Below, piece by piece: positions 11,908 to 23,040 of a stretch of DNA of 64,000 bases. Every line of letters starts with the position of its first letter. Positions within the stretch are counted from its first letter, which is position 1. This stretch comes from Benincasa hispida (taxonomy: Eukaryota > Streptophyta > Magnoliopsida > Cucurbitales > Cucurbitaceae), in NCBI RefSeq assembly GCF_009727055.1, contig NC_052358.1:42236947-42300946 (forward strand), read 5' to 3'. The notes beneath the pieces were generated by a model, which was not told the DNA's origin, made no database searches, and saw only the letters and a program-made list of their open reading frames with translations. The position numbers were made by a program, and so were the translations under genes.

Positions 11908-13620
11908 TGAGTACCGTATCCTGGTGACATTATGAATATGACCCACTTTGTAATACAAATGCAGTGATCCAAGTATTCATGTAGGCGACATGTGAGTAGG
12001 TATCATATTCAATGAGCTTGCATAAGACTAGACCATGAAATAACCACTAGATGTAACTCCGTTGACTAGTTAGGTTTCTATTTCAATGGGATGACCTAAA
12101 CAACTTAGTCTTAATCCTGAATCTATTATGAACTCTAGTTAACGAGTGATTGTCCTTTGATTTGTATGGTTGAGAGTGGCCAGTTCGCCGACTCAATATG
12201 TTTACCATCTTGGAGACAAGATCAAATGGGGAGCTGGAAACATAATAATACAAAATGAATTTCATTTCTTCCCGAAAATGGGGTAAGTAGATGAGTTTTC
12301 CCTTAAATGGTATCAGGACTTAAACAAAGGGTCCTACCCTCTCACTGGCTCGAGAGAGGTTTCTGTCTAATGGTTGGACCATAAACAGGTTGTTCATTAG
12401 AGGAACCCTAGTACTTAAGAATAAATAAGTAATCTAAGGGTAAAATGATAACTTTGACACAGCTGGTGTTATGAACACTCATGAAGGACTAATTTATTGT
12501 TATTGATCTATATCCACGAACACCGAAATATATCTGCAATGAGAATAGTACAACTATGTTTCTTTAGTGGAGTATACCCATAGCTAACGAATATTGATTA
12601 ATGGGGTTAATGTGTTTAGTCAATTAATCTCATATCGTTCGAGCTTCTGATCTGTAGGTCTATAAAGTCCCCTCTGTAGCTCGTAAAGGGAATTGAGGTA
12701 ATTATTTCTTCAATAGAGTTTGAAATGTTCAAATTCACTTAGGAAAATAATATAATGTATAACGATTAATTATAATATAAAGTTTATATTTTAATTAAAC
12801 TTGATAATAAAATTTTAATTTTGGATATGATTCAAAATTAATTTATGAGAGAACTAAATATTTGAAGGAGTTCAAATATTAAAATAATATGAATTGGATC
12901 CATATTGAAACTATAGGTTAATAATAATGTTTATTAGATGCACATTAAAATTATAGATTATGAGAGAAATATAATTGAATATGATACATATGTTTGTTAA
13001 AAATTAAATATGTGATATTTAAGTTGGTAATTAATTAACTGAAAGATTAATTATTACTAATTTAATTAAGTCTAATTAAATTTGATTTAATTGAGTTAAT
13101 TGAATTAGAACAATAGGTTGCGTGAGAGATGCATTTAAATATGATTTAAATGAAATCATTAATTAAATTAGATATAATTAATTATTATTTATTTTAATTT
13201 AATTAATTTAATTAATTATTTTTTGTTTAACTCCCACATAGAAAATTATCAGAAATGTGGGAGCTATGTGGGATAGCTCCCACATTTCTTCTCTCTCTCT
13301 CCATTGGATGATATACCTGCAAAATGTTAGTTTTTCAGAAGGTGATTCACTTTACAAAAAGGTTCTATGAAAAAAAAATCTCTCAAAAAAATCTCTCTCT
13401 TTTCCCTAATTTTGAGATTGATTCCACAAACCAATACCAAAATTCTCAAAGAATAGGGAAGTTTTTGAATTGGTCGTGTTCTTGCTTTCAATCCCAAGGA
13501 GAATTAGCATTTTTCCATTCGAGTCATCAACAAAAGTAAGTGTTCTTTTTTTTTTTTCTCTGTAGGATTGAATTCCTAATTGTAATGCATGCTTAACCTA
13601 AAAATTTTACAGTAGATTGA
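11908..13620 (+). repeat. Copia LTR fragment (B-like family) flanking element A
   Basis: Immediately after the A LTR the sequence resumes in the middle of a related LTR. The GTACCGTATCCTGGTGACA phrase corresponds to GTACCTTATTCTGGTAACA in the LTR at 43644, followed in order by the GGTTGAGAGTGG, CTCACTGGCTCGAGAG and GTTCATTAGAGGAACC blocks and a U5-like TGCATGCTTAACC near 13587. The first few hundred bases of this LTR are missing. Element A may have inserted into it, with the left half then lost in the rearrangement at 3.8 kb. Confidence 0.6.
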
Positions 13621-13697
13621 GGTTTTTAGGTCTCTCCTTTCTATTCTATAATTTTTGTTAATGTATTGGTATTTTAATTTCTCAATTGATTTCGAGT

Positions 13698-13755
13698 TAG
13701 GTCTTGATTATTCCACTACATTAAGGTAGGTCTTGATTATTCCACTACATTAAGG
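13698..13755 (+). repeat. Perfect 29-bp tandem duplication
   Basis: The 29-base unit starting TAGGTCTTGATTATTCC occurs twice with no mismatch, at 13698-13726 and 13727-13755. Confidence 0.95.
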
Positions 13756-13759
13756 TTTT

Positions 13760-14787
13760 TATCCTTATAGATATAGTATAGGGTCTTTGAACAATGTGCC
13801 CGGACTATGTTGAGTGTGTGCTTGTTGTTTGCTTTGTTGCCTTGTTCCTTGCAATAATTAATCTATGATGCACTCTTATGAATCATGTTTGCATGAGGTT
13901 AGGTTAAAAATAAATAAATTTTACGATTTTTAAGGCATATTTGAAAATTTTGCTTCATCTCTTTCCTGCATCTTTAGGTTATTTGCCTAGCTATTCCGAC
14001 TCTCGCTTACTTAGAATCGAATTATGAGGCCATAGGATTGTTGTCACTCTAAAAGGCCTTAGTAATGGTCATTAGATTCTCCAATGTTCAATTTAGTAAT
14101 GCATGCTTTGAGATATGGTCAATTGCAATTATCACTTACCTTACAAGAAAAATAATGAGATGAAGTATGAAGAAAGAGAGGTTTACTCCTCTTTCTCAAG
14201 GGTATGATTAACTTGGGACGACTATGACACTTGTAGTTTCCCTCTGAGCTAAAATATCTTAGAGGATTGAATAACCTTAGGCACTGTTGAAAGAAAGTCA
14301 GTTCATGATTGGATGTCATTCACATAACCCATGTGGGCAAGCCAAAACAACAGCCATTCTTCCTAGATAAAGTTTTCTCTCATTTTTATTTCAAATAAAA
14401 AAAAAGGAGAAAAAGAAATAAGGTTGGTGTGAAGTATGGTTTTGACAATTTTAATTGCATATCATTACCACCTTGAATTTAGGAAATCTGATTCTAGATC
14501 TTTTGAGCCAAAATGAGGGGAAAATGAGTTGAAGCTTCATAAGGTATTCCGAATTTGCTTGTGCTTAAAAGAGATAGCTTTGTACTTATCCATGCATGAT
14601 AAATGTTGAACTAAATTACCAAATTTGTCTTGAAATGGTTGAATACTTTTTGATAGCCTAATTGATTGTGTGCATGATTTTGGTTGACTGTTAAGGCTTG
14701 AGTAGAAAACTTGGTAACTTAACAAACTAATATTTGTGTGATTGCATGTTATACCTTGCTCGAGGACTATCAAGAGTTAAGTTGAGG
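13760..14787 (+). mobile_element. Probable 3' internal non-coding region of a Ty3/gypsy (Tat/Athila-like) element
   Basis: There is no coding frame. The right end reads CTCGAGGACTATCAAGAG, then TTAAGTTGAGGGTG, then TTTGATAGCACC. This resembles the CTCGAGGACGAGCAA / AAGTTTGGGGGTG phrase that precedes the 3' LTR in many plant Tat/Athila elements. Assignment rests on that phrase and its position, so it is moderate to low. Confidence 0.4.
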
Positions 14788-16770
14788 GTGTTTGATAGCA
14801 CCGAAAATGTGTGATAACTTGTAAAAATACAAGTTATTTAACCTTTTTATTGAGAACAATTAGGAAAATTCTGAGAAAAATGCACTAGTTAGATGGAAAA
14901 ATCGTGCAATTAGTAATTCAATACCTACAAAACTATAAATCATTGAAAATTATAAGAACTATCACTTTTTTGACGTAGGATTCTATCAAGAATAAAGAAA
15001 ATCGACAAAAGAAGCAAATCACGGCTGCAGACGCATAGAACTTAGGCTGCGCATAACTTGGTATCACATAGTTCCATGCGATGAGATGAGATTATTAGAA
15101 TTACGACAGATGCGTGGGCGGTGGAAGTCAAATAAAAAAGATCAAGTTGGTCGTGATATGAAAAGTTTGTGGCAGAACCAATGAACCTTTAACGTGAGGC
15201 AGATGACGCGATAGGGCATAGAATTTAATGCGAGGTGTCTGCTTAATCATTAGAAAGAGGTACGGAACGTTCCTTTTGATGCATATAAATAGCTCAATTG
15301 TCTAATTATCAGATTTTTAACCAAGAAATTGGTCAGAACTCTTCTCGTTTTGGAACCCACGTCTGCCAATTTTAGATGAAAACTCAACTTTCCTTTCTGA
15401 AAAGGGAGGAAACCATCACCACCATTACATCTAGGGTTGGCAATGGAGTTGGAGCAGGGTGGGGGAGGATTCCCCGTTCCCGTCTCTAATGGCGGTTTTT
15501 ATCCCATCCCCGCCATTTCAAGGCGGGGATGGGGACGGGGATTCCCTGCCGAGGAAACGGATCCCCGCGGGGATGAGGACTTTTTTTTATATATAAAATT
15601 ATCTTTGGTTTGGACTTGGACACTTTAGTTGGGCTTAGATTGGGCTAAATTAAAAACTAAGTTAAATGTAAAAAGTTAAATATCTAGTATATATATATAT
15701 GTAAAGAGAGAGAGATAAAGAAAATATTCAAAAAAACTATTTTTATATATATAGAAAAAATATTTAAAAACCTAATCGGGGCAGGATCAGGGTCGGGGAC
15801 GGGGCGGGACACCCTCTCCATCCCCGCCTCGATCGGGATGGGTCCTCGCAAGGACCCGACCTCGCGGAAAATTTTGCTAACCTTAATTACAACCACCGAG
15901 AAGTAACCATTATTGGAGCCAAGGAAGCAAGAAACTGCAGTCCACAGCTTGACATTCTCCACCTTTGTCTTTTATTTCATTTTCTTCATCATTAGTATTT
16001 GTATTATTTTGTAGAGATTGAAAAACTCTCATTATCAATATGAATGTTATGACATTTCTCCATCCATCCAAGTTTCTCCCATTTAGCATGACCAACTAAA
16101 TTCATAATGGGTTGGAAAATATCACACTAACATATTAACTAAGTAATACATAAGTTCACTTTCATCTTATTTAATGTATGCTTCATAAACTATTCTAGAT
16201 TAAATTGAGAGATTGCCCTAGGTAGAATCAATCGCTGCTTGAGAAAGTAAAGAATTTTAGAATTCATTAAATAAGAGAACAAGTAATCTTAAAAAAAAAA
16301 TTAATTCTCTGTATAAGAGTACTCGTCGCATGCATCCTATAGATAAGATATTGTGGTTCGAAACACAGAGAAGTAAAGTTTATAATTCATGTCATTTGCA
16401 TGAACACATAGCTTATTCTTTGCTTGGGAGATGTAGAAATCTTTCTCAACCCTATTTTATTTATTGAAATCTCATCTCAACACTTGTTAAGCTTCTTTAC
16501 TTTTCGTTGTAATTATAATTGCATACTTTTCATCAACCATCGCATCATCACTCACACCCACTGTCATTTGCACTATAATTATAATCAATAAGATAGAACA
16601 AGTAGACCCACATCATCATATATTTGAAAAAAAATCCGCATTAAGGTCAAAATAATTATCTCATGACATAATTAGGTGTGATTCCTGTGTCTGACCCTAG
16701 ACTCACCAGGATTCTGATTGATCTTATACTTGGATTCAATTAGATAAAACAATGTGTTCATATATTTAAA
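14788..16770 (+). repeat. Probable Ty3/gypsy LTR, split by a hAT element
   Basis: It follows the purine-rich GAGGGTG. It contains a TATA-like GCATATAAATAGC at about 15280, and a CCTGTGTCTGACCCTAG phrase near 16685 like the U5/leader junction of plant gypsy elements. The sequence continues logically across the hAT insertion at 15432-15885: ACCATCACCACCATTACA before, CAACCACCGAGAAG after. The outer boundaries are approximate. Confidence 0.4.
15432..15885. mobile_element. Non-autonomous hAT-type element, 454 bp, with 8-bp target duplication
   Basis: The ends are TAGGGTTGGCAA (left) and, on the other strand, TAAGGTTAGCAAAA (right), a short imperfect terminal inverted repeat of hAT type. The flanks are ATTACATC (15424-15431) and ATTACAAC (15886-15893), an 8-bp target duplication with one mismatch. 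The arms are unusually G/C-rich, with repeated GGGGATGGGGA-like phrases on one side and the complement on the other. The centre is an AT-rich stretch with TA repeats. No transposase is present. Confidence 0.75.
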
Positions 16771-16799
16771 AGGCACGACTTAGATTAATTCTCATCACA

Positions 16800-18990
16800 T
16801 CATTTAAAATGCATCAATGTGCTATCTTCTTTGGGTCATTGGTCTATTTAATGAGTTTAATTGATTTTATAGGTCTCGGGTGTCTAAGAGATAGAGCGAG
16901 CCATTCAATACGAAAAGGTACTAAAACAGTCAAATTTGGAGTTCTGCACCAAGGGAGAAAGAAGTACGTGAAATTACAATACTTCCTTGGACAGAGCGTA
17001 GCTGCAATCTGTGAAACGTGGCGTTACGCTCAAAGGAAGTAACATCAATATTCTGGAGAAATAGGAGAGCATAGCTACGCTCAGTGAAGCGTAACGTTAC
17101 ACTCAAAGACAGAAGCATCACATTCGGGAGAGGTGCTAGAGCGTAGCGACACTTTGCATAGCATAGCACTACGCTCTGTAACTTGACGAAAAATCTCTGT
17201 CGCGCGTGCAAAGAGTGTAAGACCTCAGCTGTTGCTACACTTGAGGCTTACACTATGACAAGCGTAGGCCAGCATCGCGATGCTTCGTCCTAGCATTGTG
17301 ACGTTGTACACCTATTATAAATTGTGTTTTTGCCCGATTTGTCTAAGTATCACGCCCTTTTCCTCTTTTGCTCCTATTTTCTTCTCCTCTATGTTGTAAA
17401 CAGTTATCCTTTTCCTTTTTGGTGATTATTAAACTTCATTTACTTGATTTTGAAGATGATTAGATGCTAGAGGAAAGTACTTAGCTTGGATTTTATAATT
17501 ATTTTTCCATTACTTAGCTTGGGTTTTGGACTTATTTTTCTATTTCTCGTATGTTCTTGAGATTTTGATATTAAAATGTTGAGATTCTACTCGTATTCAA
17601 TAGATTTCATCTTATATTAGCTATCCAATCTTTTGAACATAGGATTATCTGAGAAATTAGCTATGTTCTCTTAATTGTTTGCTTAAGATTAATCACTAAT
17701 ACGTAATTAGGAGTGTTCAAAAAATTCAATGTCCTAAAAAAACTGATCAACTCAACCCAACCCAACCCATACGGTTTGGGTTGGGTTATCAAATTATGTG
17801 GGTTGGATTGGGTTCAAATAAATGAAAATTTTATGGATTGAGTTGGTCTATGGGTTCACCTAAAATAACCCAAAATCAATCTCAACCAACCCAACAAACT
17901 TATTATTAACTTTAAAATTTATATATTTTTTACATATAAGACAATTATATATACATATATTTATTTTAGTTTTATTTAATTTCATTGTTTTTGGATAATT
18001 TATACTCCAAAAATTCCTTATTTTTAGCACTTTGGGAAAAAAATAATTCATTATATAAATTGAAATTGAGATATTAATCTTAATTCAATATATGAAAATA
18101 ATTAAATTAAATTTTTACGTATTAATATTTTACTTTTTTCTATAATAGAAATTTAAATAAATGATTTGATTAACTCGAACCAACCCAACCTAAATATTTC
18201 ATAGTTGGGCTAGGTTGGGTTCATTTTCTAATAAGGGTTATTTGGGTTGAAGAAATTTACAACCCGAACAATTGGGTTGGGTCTAAAAAGTCATTCAACC
18301 AAACTCAAACCCACCCACAAACACCCCTATGCCTAATTGTTAGGAAGTTAATCGCTAGGAATCATGGATTAAGTTAGATTGTTAAATTGAATAGGAATTC
18401 CATTCAAGAAGCATATTCTAATTAACCTAGATGATGTCTAACTTAGCGTAATCGATTAGATGGTGGAAACTGATTACTCGACTTAGCGAGCCCTTATCCT
18501 TAATGTTTGTTAATTGGTTAATTAGGAGAATATTTCACTTAAATTCTTAATTAATTCGATTCGATTGACTTCTATTTAGGATTCTAGATGAGATGGGTAA
18601 GTATTAAATTGGTAGAATTTTGTCCTTATCTTAAGATTAAATTAATGATAGAATTGTAAGGAATAGGAAAGGCTCGATCGACCCAAGCTATGAATTTCTT
18701 TTATTGATAATTAACATGTCATGCACTCATTTCGCCATTGCATCCCACAAATTCACTCTCATTTTATTTTATGCAATTTGCGTTTATTTTGCAATTACTC
18801 ATCCAAAATTAAGCATTTTCCTTATAAGCATACCGACTATAAGCATTTCAATTAGAAATTTTAGATGGCTCTATGTGGTTGGACTCTGTATTTTCCTTTA
18901 CTACTTGTTTTTAGAGTAAGGCACGAAATATTATTTGGTTAGGACCGTAAGGTTTTATGACACCCTATTGGTGCTTATCATAAACATCTC
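16800..18990 (+). repeat. LTR-like repeat (same broad type as the 6129-7630 insert), split by a hAT element
   Basis: A GC-richer block with recurring GCGTAACG/CGTAGC words (16990-17290) is followed by a TATA-like ATTATAAATTG at about 17315. A long AT-rich tail ends GGTTTTATGACACC near 18957. The insert in element A has the same order, ending TCTAACGACACC. I interpret both as Ty3/gypsy-type LTRs. The homology is at the level of layout and short phrases. Confidence 0.4.
17708..18329. mobile_element. Non-autonomous hAT-type element, 622 bp, with 8-bp target duplication
   Basis: The ends are TAGGAGTGTTCAAA (left) and TAGGGGTGTTTG (right, read on the minus strand). The flanks TACGTAAT (17700-17707) and TGCCTAAT (18330-18337) match at 6 of 8 positions. 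The subterminal arms are CAACCCAACCC/GGGTTGGGTT runs in opposite orientations around an AT-rich core without coding capacity. It is the same family as 22245-22802. Confidence 0.7.
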
Positions 18991-18999
18991 AGCCATGAG

Positions 19000-20480
19000 A
19001 GTTGTTGCTTGAAATGGGAGGCTTCTTCTCCTTATAAGCCAAGGTGGTTTAGGAATGGCCTAAAATCATGCTCTAGACTTTTACCCATCATTTTAGACAT
19101 TGAATAATAACTTTGATCGAGAAAATAACAACCATAATTGACTGATGCGAGCCTGGAAAATTAAGACTTTCGGATGCTGTTGCAGTAGATATGCTCACAG
19201 TGAAGTGAAAATCTGCAAAATAGTAAAAAATTAATCTAAAAGCTCATGTAATTAGCCTAAATCACTAAAAACATAATTTAAACAATTCAAAGACACGTGA
19301 TTGTGCATTTTATCCCAATTCAAAAACACAATTTAAACAATTCACTAAAATCACTTTATTTTTTTTGGATGGGGTTCAAATTCAAGCTCACTACGTCAAG
19401 TTCAAGGAGAATGTGCCTCTATTCTAAATAGCAAAATATCCGGGAGAATATATAGCTTACATCCAAACAAACTCTCACCTTTAGTCAAGTTTCAATTCTT
19501 CACAAATGTCTTTACGTACGAGAAAAGAACACATGAAACATGATTGAAGATCAAACAATGCATGATTTCTAAGTTACAAGAAAATGAACAACCCCATATG
19601 AACGAGTCCAAAAAAAATGAACAATTCCAAAGTAGAAAAATTAGACCAAATACTAGCAAATTCACCACCACGGCAATATTCTTACATGTTCAAATGCTTC
19701 AACAACAACCATACTATTGCCCCTAATTACCTGAAATGGAAAGAAAAAAAAATCAATTCTTGACTATACTGGTGGTGATTAATGAAAGCAACAAACATGA
19801 AAGAGAGGTTGGAGCATGATTAAACTAAATTAACTTTTGAAAACTAATGAGCTAACACATTAAATTAAACTAATCAACAAACTACTAAACTTAACTTACA
19901 GGCCATTAATATTAAAAGTTAAGAATACACTAATAATTAGGGAAATGCACAAACAAAAACAAAGTTTAGTGTCAAATAACCCAGATCACACCAAATAACC
20001 AAGAAATTGGAAGAATATGTAGTAAGGAAGAAACTTGGAGACATTTTCCCTTTGAGCTATTACCATTGCTAATGTAACTCACAAAATTATCCAACATCAC
20101 CCCCAAAATGACATAATCAATTCTCCATTGTAAGATCACCAAGTAAATGATAACCACTATTGAATCTAATTGCCAGCTTCCAGTCAGTTTCTAGTAGAAA
20201 GGACAGAGTATTGAAAAACAATGGAAGGAACAATAGTTCAATAGTTGAAGATCTGTATCCATGTTATTGAATCGAAAGAAACTCCAGGAAAAAAAAAACT
20301 ATGCATAAGCTTACCACGCATATTCGATGTTCTAGGAAATAAATACATTCACCACATACGGGAACCTTATGGACAAACAATACAACTTCGTGGCCTGAAG
20401 CACCAAAAACACAAAATAGAAGTATTAAATAATAAATAACAACAACAACAAAGTACAATTCAATTATATAGAAAATCAAT
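19000..20480. other. AT-rich intergenic, no feature recognised
   Basis: No protein family or repeat is recognised. Short open stretches on both strands have no recognisable domain. Downstream exons of the CIPK fragment would lie here on the minus strand, but the FHKFY/GLKD motifs expected there were not found. Confidence 0.4.
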
Positions 20481-20489
20481 TAGCAACAT

Positions 20490-20722
20490 AACGAAATAAA
20501 TTCAGACATTTCCACAATCCGAATAACGAATGTATCTCCTCTAGCCTTGCAGAACTTAACCATCTACAATGACGGAGTGACCTCATAAATCTGAAAAATA
20601 ATACTATAATAACTCAACTAATTAGCATACAATAGATGCTTCTAAAAAATAAAAAAGTAAGAAGCGAATCACCTCTGTTGCCACTGATAAATGGCCTTTA
20701 CGACCTGTCTTTTCACCTTGAA
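20490..20722 (-). pseudogene. CIPK (CBL-interacting protein kinase) C-terminal fragment, pseudogene
   Basis: Two adjacent minus-strand exons encode the C-terminal regulatory end of a CIPK. Exon one (about 20722-20671) starts after a TTTTTTGTAG acceptor, reads KFQGEKTGRKGHLSVATE, and ends at a GT donor. Exon two starts after CAG at 20591-20593 and reads IYEVTPSL-stop-MVKFCKARGDT. In intact CIPKs this region reads like GEKTGRKGHLSVATE, then EVAPSL.MVE.RK..GDT. The position normally occupied by Tyr/His is a stop (TAG, complement of 20564-20566). The LE(F/Y)HKFY motif that should follow GDT is lost to a frameshift. The retained intron shows it derives from genomic DNA, not a processed copy. No kinase domain is recognisable upstream. 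Confidence 0.7.
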
Positions 20723-21077
20723 ATTTTAGCTACAAAAAATGCATCAAATTATGACATACACTCAAGAGAGAAAATTTAGATAGAAAATTTAATCTTAATG
20801 AATAAAAAATATTTATTAACGACTTTGACAAAGAGTAAGAAATGGCGTCCATTAAAAGTGCTTGTTTCCCGTTTTACAATCTCCTTGTACCATAATTTTC
20901 ATCAACTCATGTTTGTGAATAAATCATCACAAAAGAGTTGATAGGCTATGGATAGCTCAACTAATATATAGCAATTTAACAATAATTTATTGCTATAAGC
21001 AAAAACTATTTTATTGAAGAGATACAATGATAAAGCTTTTCTGCATAGGTAACAAATTCGAACCCTATTAAAGACAA

Positions 21078-21080
<3 letters not shown>

Positions 21081-21112
<32 letters not shown>
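21081..21112 (+). repeat. Poly-A tract (32 bases)
   Basis: An uninterrupted run of A. It could be the tail of a retroposed sequence, but no SINE or LINE body is recognisable to its left. Confidence 0.9.
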
Positions 21113-21117
<5 letters not shown>

Positions 21118-22086
21118 ATCGCAAACATTCGCCAAATACATCATGGTCAATTCAAAACTCCAACAAATGTAAATCAAATATCATATCCAAATCCCAACAA
21201 CAACCCTACATGCCCTTCCAAGCTAAAATCACAATAATAATCTAAAACCAAAAGCTCACTGCAGTCAGAACAAGCTCATCGGAGGAACCCCCAACATGGA
21301 TTGGAACAGAAAGGCATCAACAAGAAGATTTAATTAAATGGATCAATCAAGGTTTATTAAAAGTACTTCTCCAAAACACCAAAAAAGACACCATAAACAC
21401 AAAATGAGAGATCCACGAGTGACTTGAGATGGCAGAAGAGGTATGAAAGAGGTTGACAAGTAGCAGCGCCAAAGGTTCGACGACCAGCATGACGGAACTA
21501 GGATGAGTCAAAATGTGCAACGTTTGAATGGCGTCATGGCGCTAAAAAGAGAGAGAGAGTCGTTTGACGATGTGAGTGACCGACGTGAGAAATGTGCGAT
21601 GTGACCAATGTGAGAGACCAGCGGAGGCACGACCGGTGGAGGCATAGTTGATCGGAGGTGCGACCGCGTAAGAAGCTGCATGAACCTTGGACGGACGTAT
21701 GTGTATTTGGGGGTAAAAAACTTTCCCAATTTTCCTTTATTTTATATATATAATAATGAAACTCTAAAAAAACTCTATCTTGATGCTCATTAAGTGTCAA
21801 GTAAATTTAGGAAAATTTTTGACGTTTTAAAATTTCAAGTTACTTAATAGCGTGAATGTTTCGTTAGTAGTAAAGAATCTACTTGAAGGTTCAACTTTAT
21901 TTCTAACTAAGGCTAAAGACAAGATAAATTCTGAAATGATATACCAAATAACAGTAAGAAAAAATATAGTAATGGAAATAAGAGAGTGGAGTTCTTTTAC
22001 TTTCCCAAGAAATGTTAGGTCAAAAGTCATTATAGAAAATTAGAAGAGGATAAAATTGAAGAAAAGAAGAAGGAGAAGGGAAAATA

Positions 22087-22130
22087 TAGTTGAAATTGAT
22101 CACGCTTGTAGTTGAAATTGATGACGCTTA
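22087..22130 (+). repeat. 22-bp tandem duplication
   Basis: Two adjacent 22-base units starting TAGTTGAAATTGAT, differing at two positions (CACGCTTG versus GACGCTTA). Confidence 0.85.
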
Positions 22131-22244
22131 TGTCAATATTTAGAGTAACAAGACAATAGTAGCTACTCATTTGAATGGACAATTAAGAGTGTAACTGTAG
22201 TACGCATAGCTTATGATAGGAGTTTGTTTCGATCTTTCACAGTT

Positions 22245-22802
22245 TAGGGTGTTCAAATAACCCGACAACCCCAATAACCCGGACTACCCAACCCAAAATA
22301 TAAGGGTTAGGTTGGGTTAAACTTTTTATATTTTTGTTGGATTGGGTTGGATCGTGGGTTGGCTAAAAAAAACTGGGTTAACCCAACCCAACACGAATTT
22401 TATATATATAATTAAAATATATTATATATATTTATCTTTGTTTAAAATTTGATTACTTTTAATTGAATAATTTATGAATTTTAAATATTTTCTTTTAAAA
22501 TTGTTATGATATTTATCTTTATTTAAAATTTGCAATCAATATCTTAGATATTTAGTATTTAGCATTTGAACTTTATAAGATTTTAGTTATTAGTTATGTG
22601 TTGTATATAAATTTACATATTTTTAATTAAAAATAAAAAGTAAATTATAACCTGACAACCCAACCCAACCTAACCTGAATTTTAATGTTTGGGTTGGGTT
22701 GGGTTGGGTTAGAGACTTTATTTGAGTTCTTTGGATTGTGAACCTAACTAATCCGAATTTTCAGGTTTGGACCCAACCTAATCCAATCCATGTACACCCC
22801 TA
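22245..22802. mobile_element. Non-autonomous hAT-type element, same family as 17708-18329
   Basis: The left end is TAGGGTGTTCAAATAACCCG and the right end, on the minus strand, is TAGGGGTGTACATGG. Arms of GGGTTGGGTT/AACCCAACCC repeats surround an AT-rich core. The flanks (TCACAGTT and ATCATAGC) match poorly, so the target duplication is eroded or the exact ends are off by a base. Confidence 0.6.
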
Positions 22803-22850
22803 ATCATAGCAAGGCATAATGGTCTAGTGTGAATAGGGAATGGCAAAGTT

Positions 22851-23040
22851 TCCAAAACTATTGGGATTAGGGGTATTAGTCTGAAGATAGAGTATGCAAA
22901 AAGTTAATGCTTGGATTTGTGCCTAGGATGAAGATGAATCTCATCTCTAATAACATATTAGATGGATGAGGGTTATAATTGTGAGTTTGATAATTGTCAA
23001 TATAAACTCATGTTAGAATTCCAAGTAGTGGCAATAGGCC
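22851..23040 (+). pseudogene. Copia polyprotein scrap (region before integrase)
   Basis: Around 22915-22990 the translation reads LGFVPRMKMNLIS and then, after a one-base frame change, DEGYNCEFDN. Copia elements have VPxMKxNLISVSQL.xxGY at this place, between protease and integrase. It is short and frameshifted with no further domains. This is a recognisable relic only. Confidence 0.45.

Larger units (their letters stand above)
20730..22240. other. Intergenic with A32 tract, no gene recognised
   Basis: It contains a 32-base A run at 21081-21112 and a GC-richer block at 21400-21700. The block has a GAGAGAGAGAG stretch and several short overlapping open frames without recognisable domains. No supported gene. 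Confidence 0.45.

Noticed and set aside
16312..16378. tRNA-like fold: TTCTCTGT at one end, ACAGAGAA at the other, and a GTGGTTCGAAACAC T-arm-like hairpin
   Set aside because: The acceptor and T-arm stems would have to share bases. The D and anticodon arms do not fold convincingly and the spacing is wrong, so this is a chance inverted repeat.
21000..21112. Possible SINE ending in the A32 tract
   Set aside because: The only B-box-like phrase (complement of TTCGAACCC near 21055) is on the strand opposite to the one implied by the A tail, and no A box or target duplication was found.
21400..21800. Possible first exon of a minus-strand gene in the GC-richer block
   Set aside because: No recognisable protein family, no supporting splice structure, and the two overlapping frames differ. 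Left unannotated.
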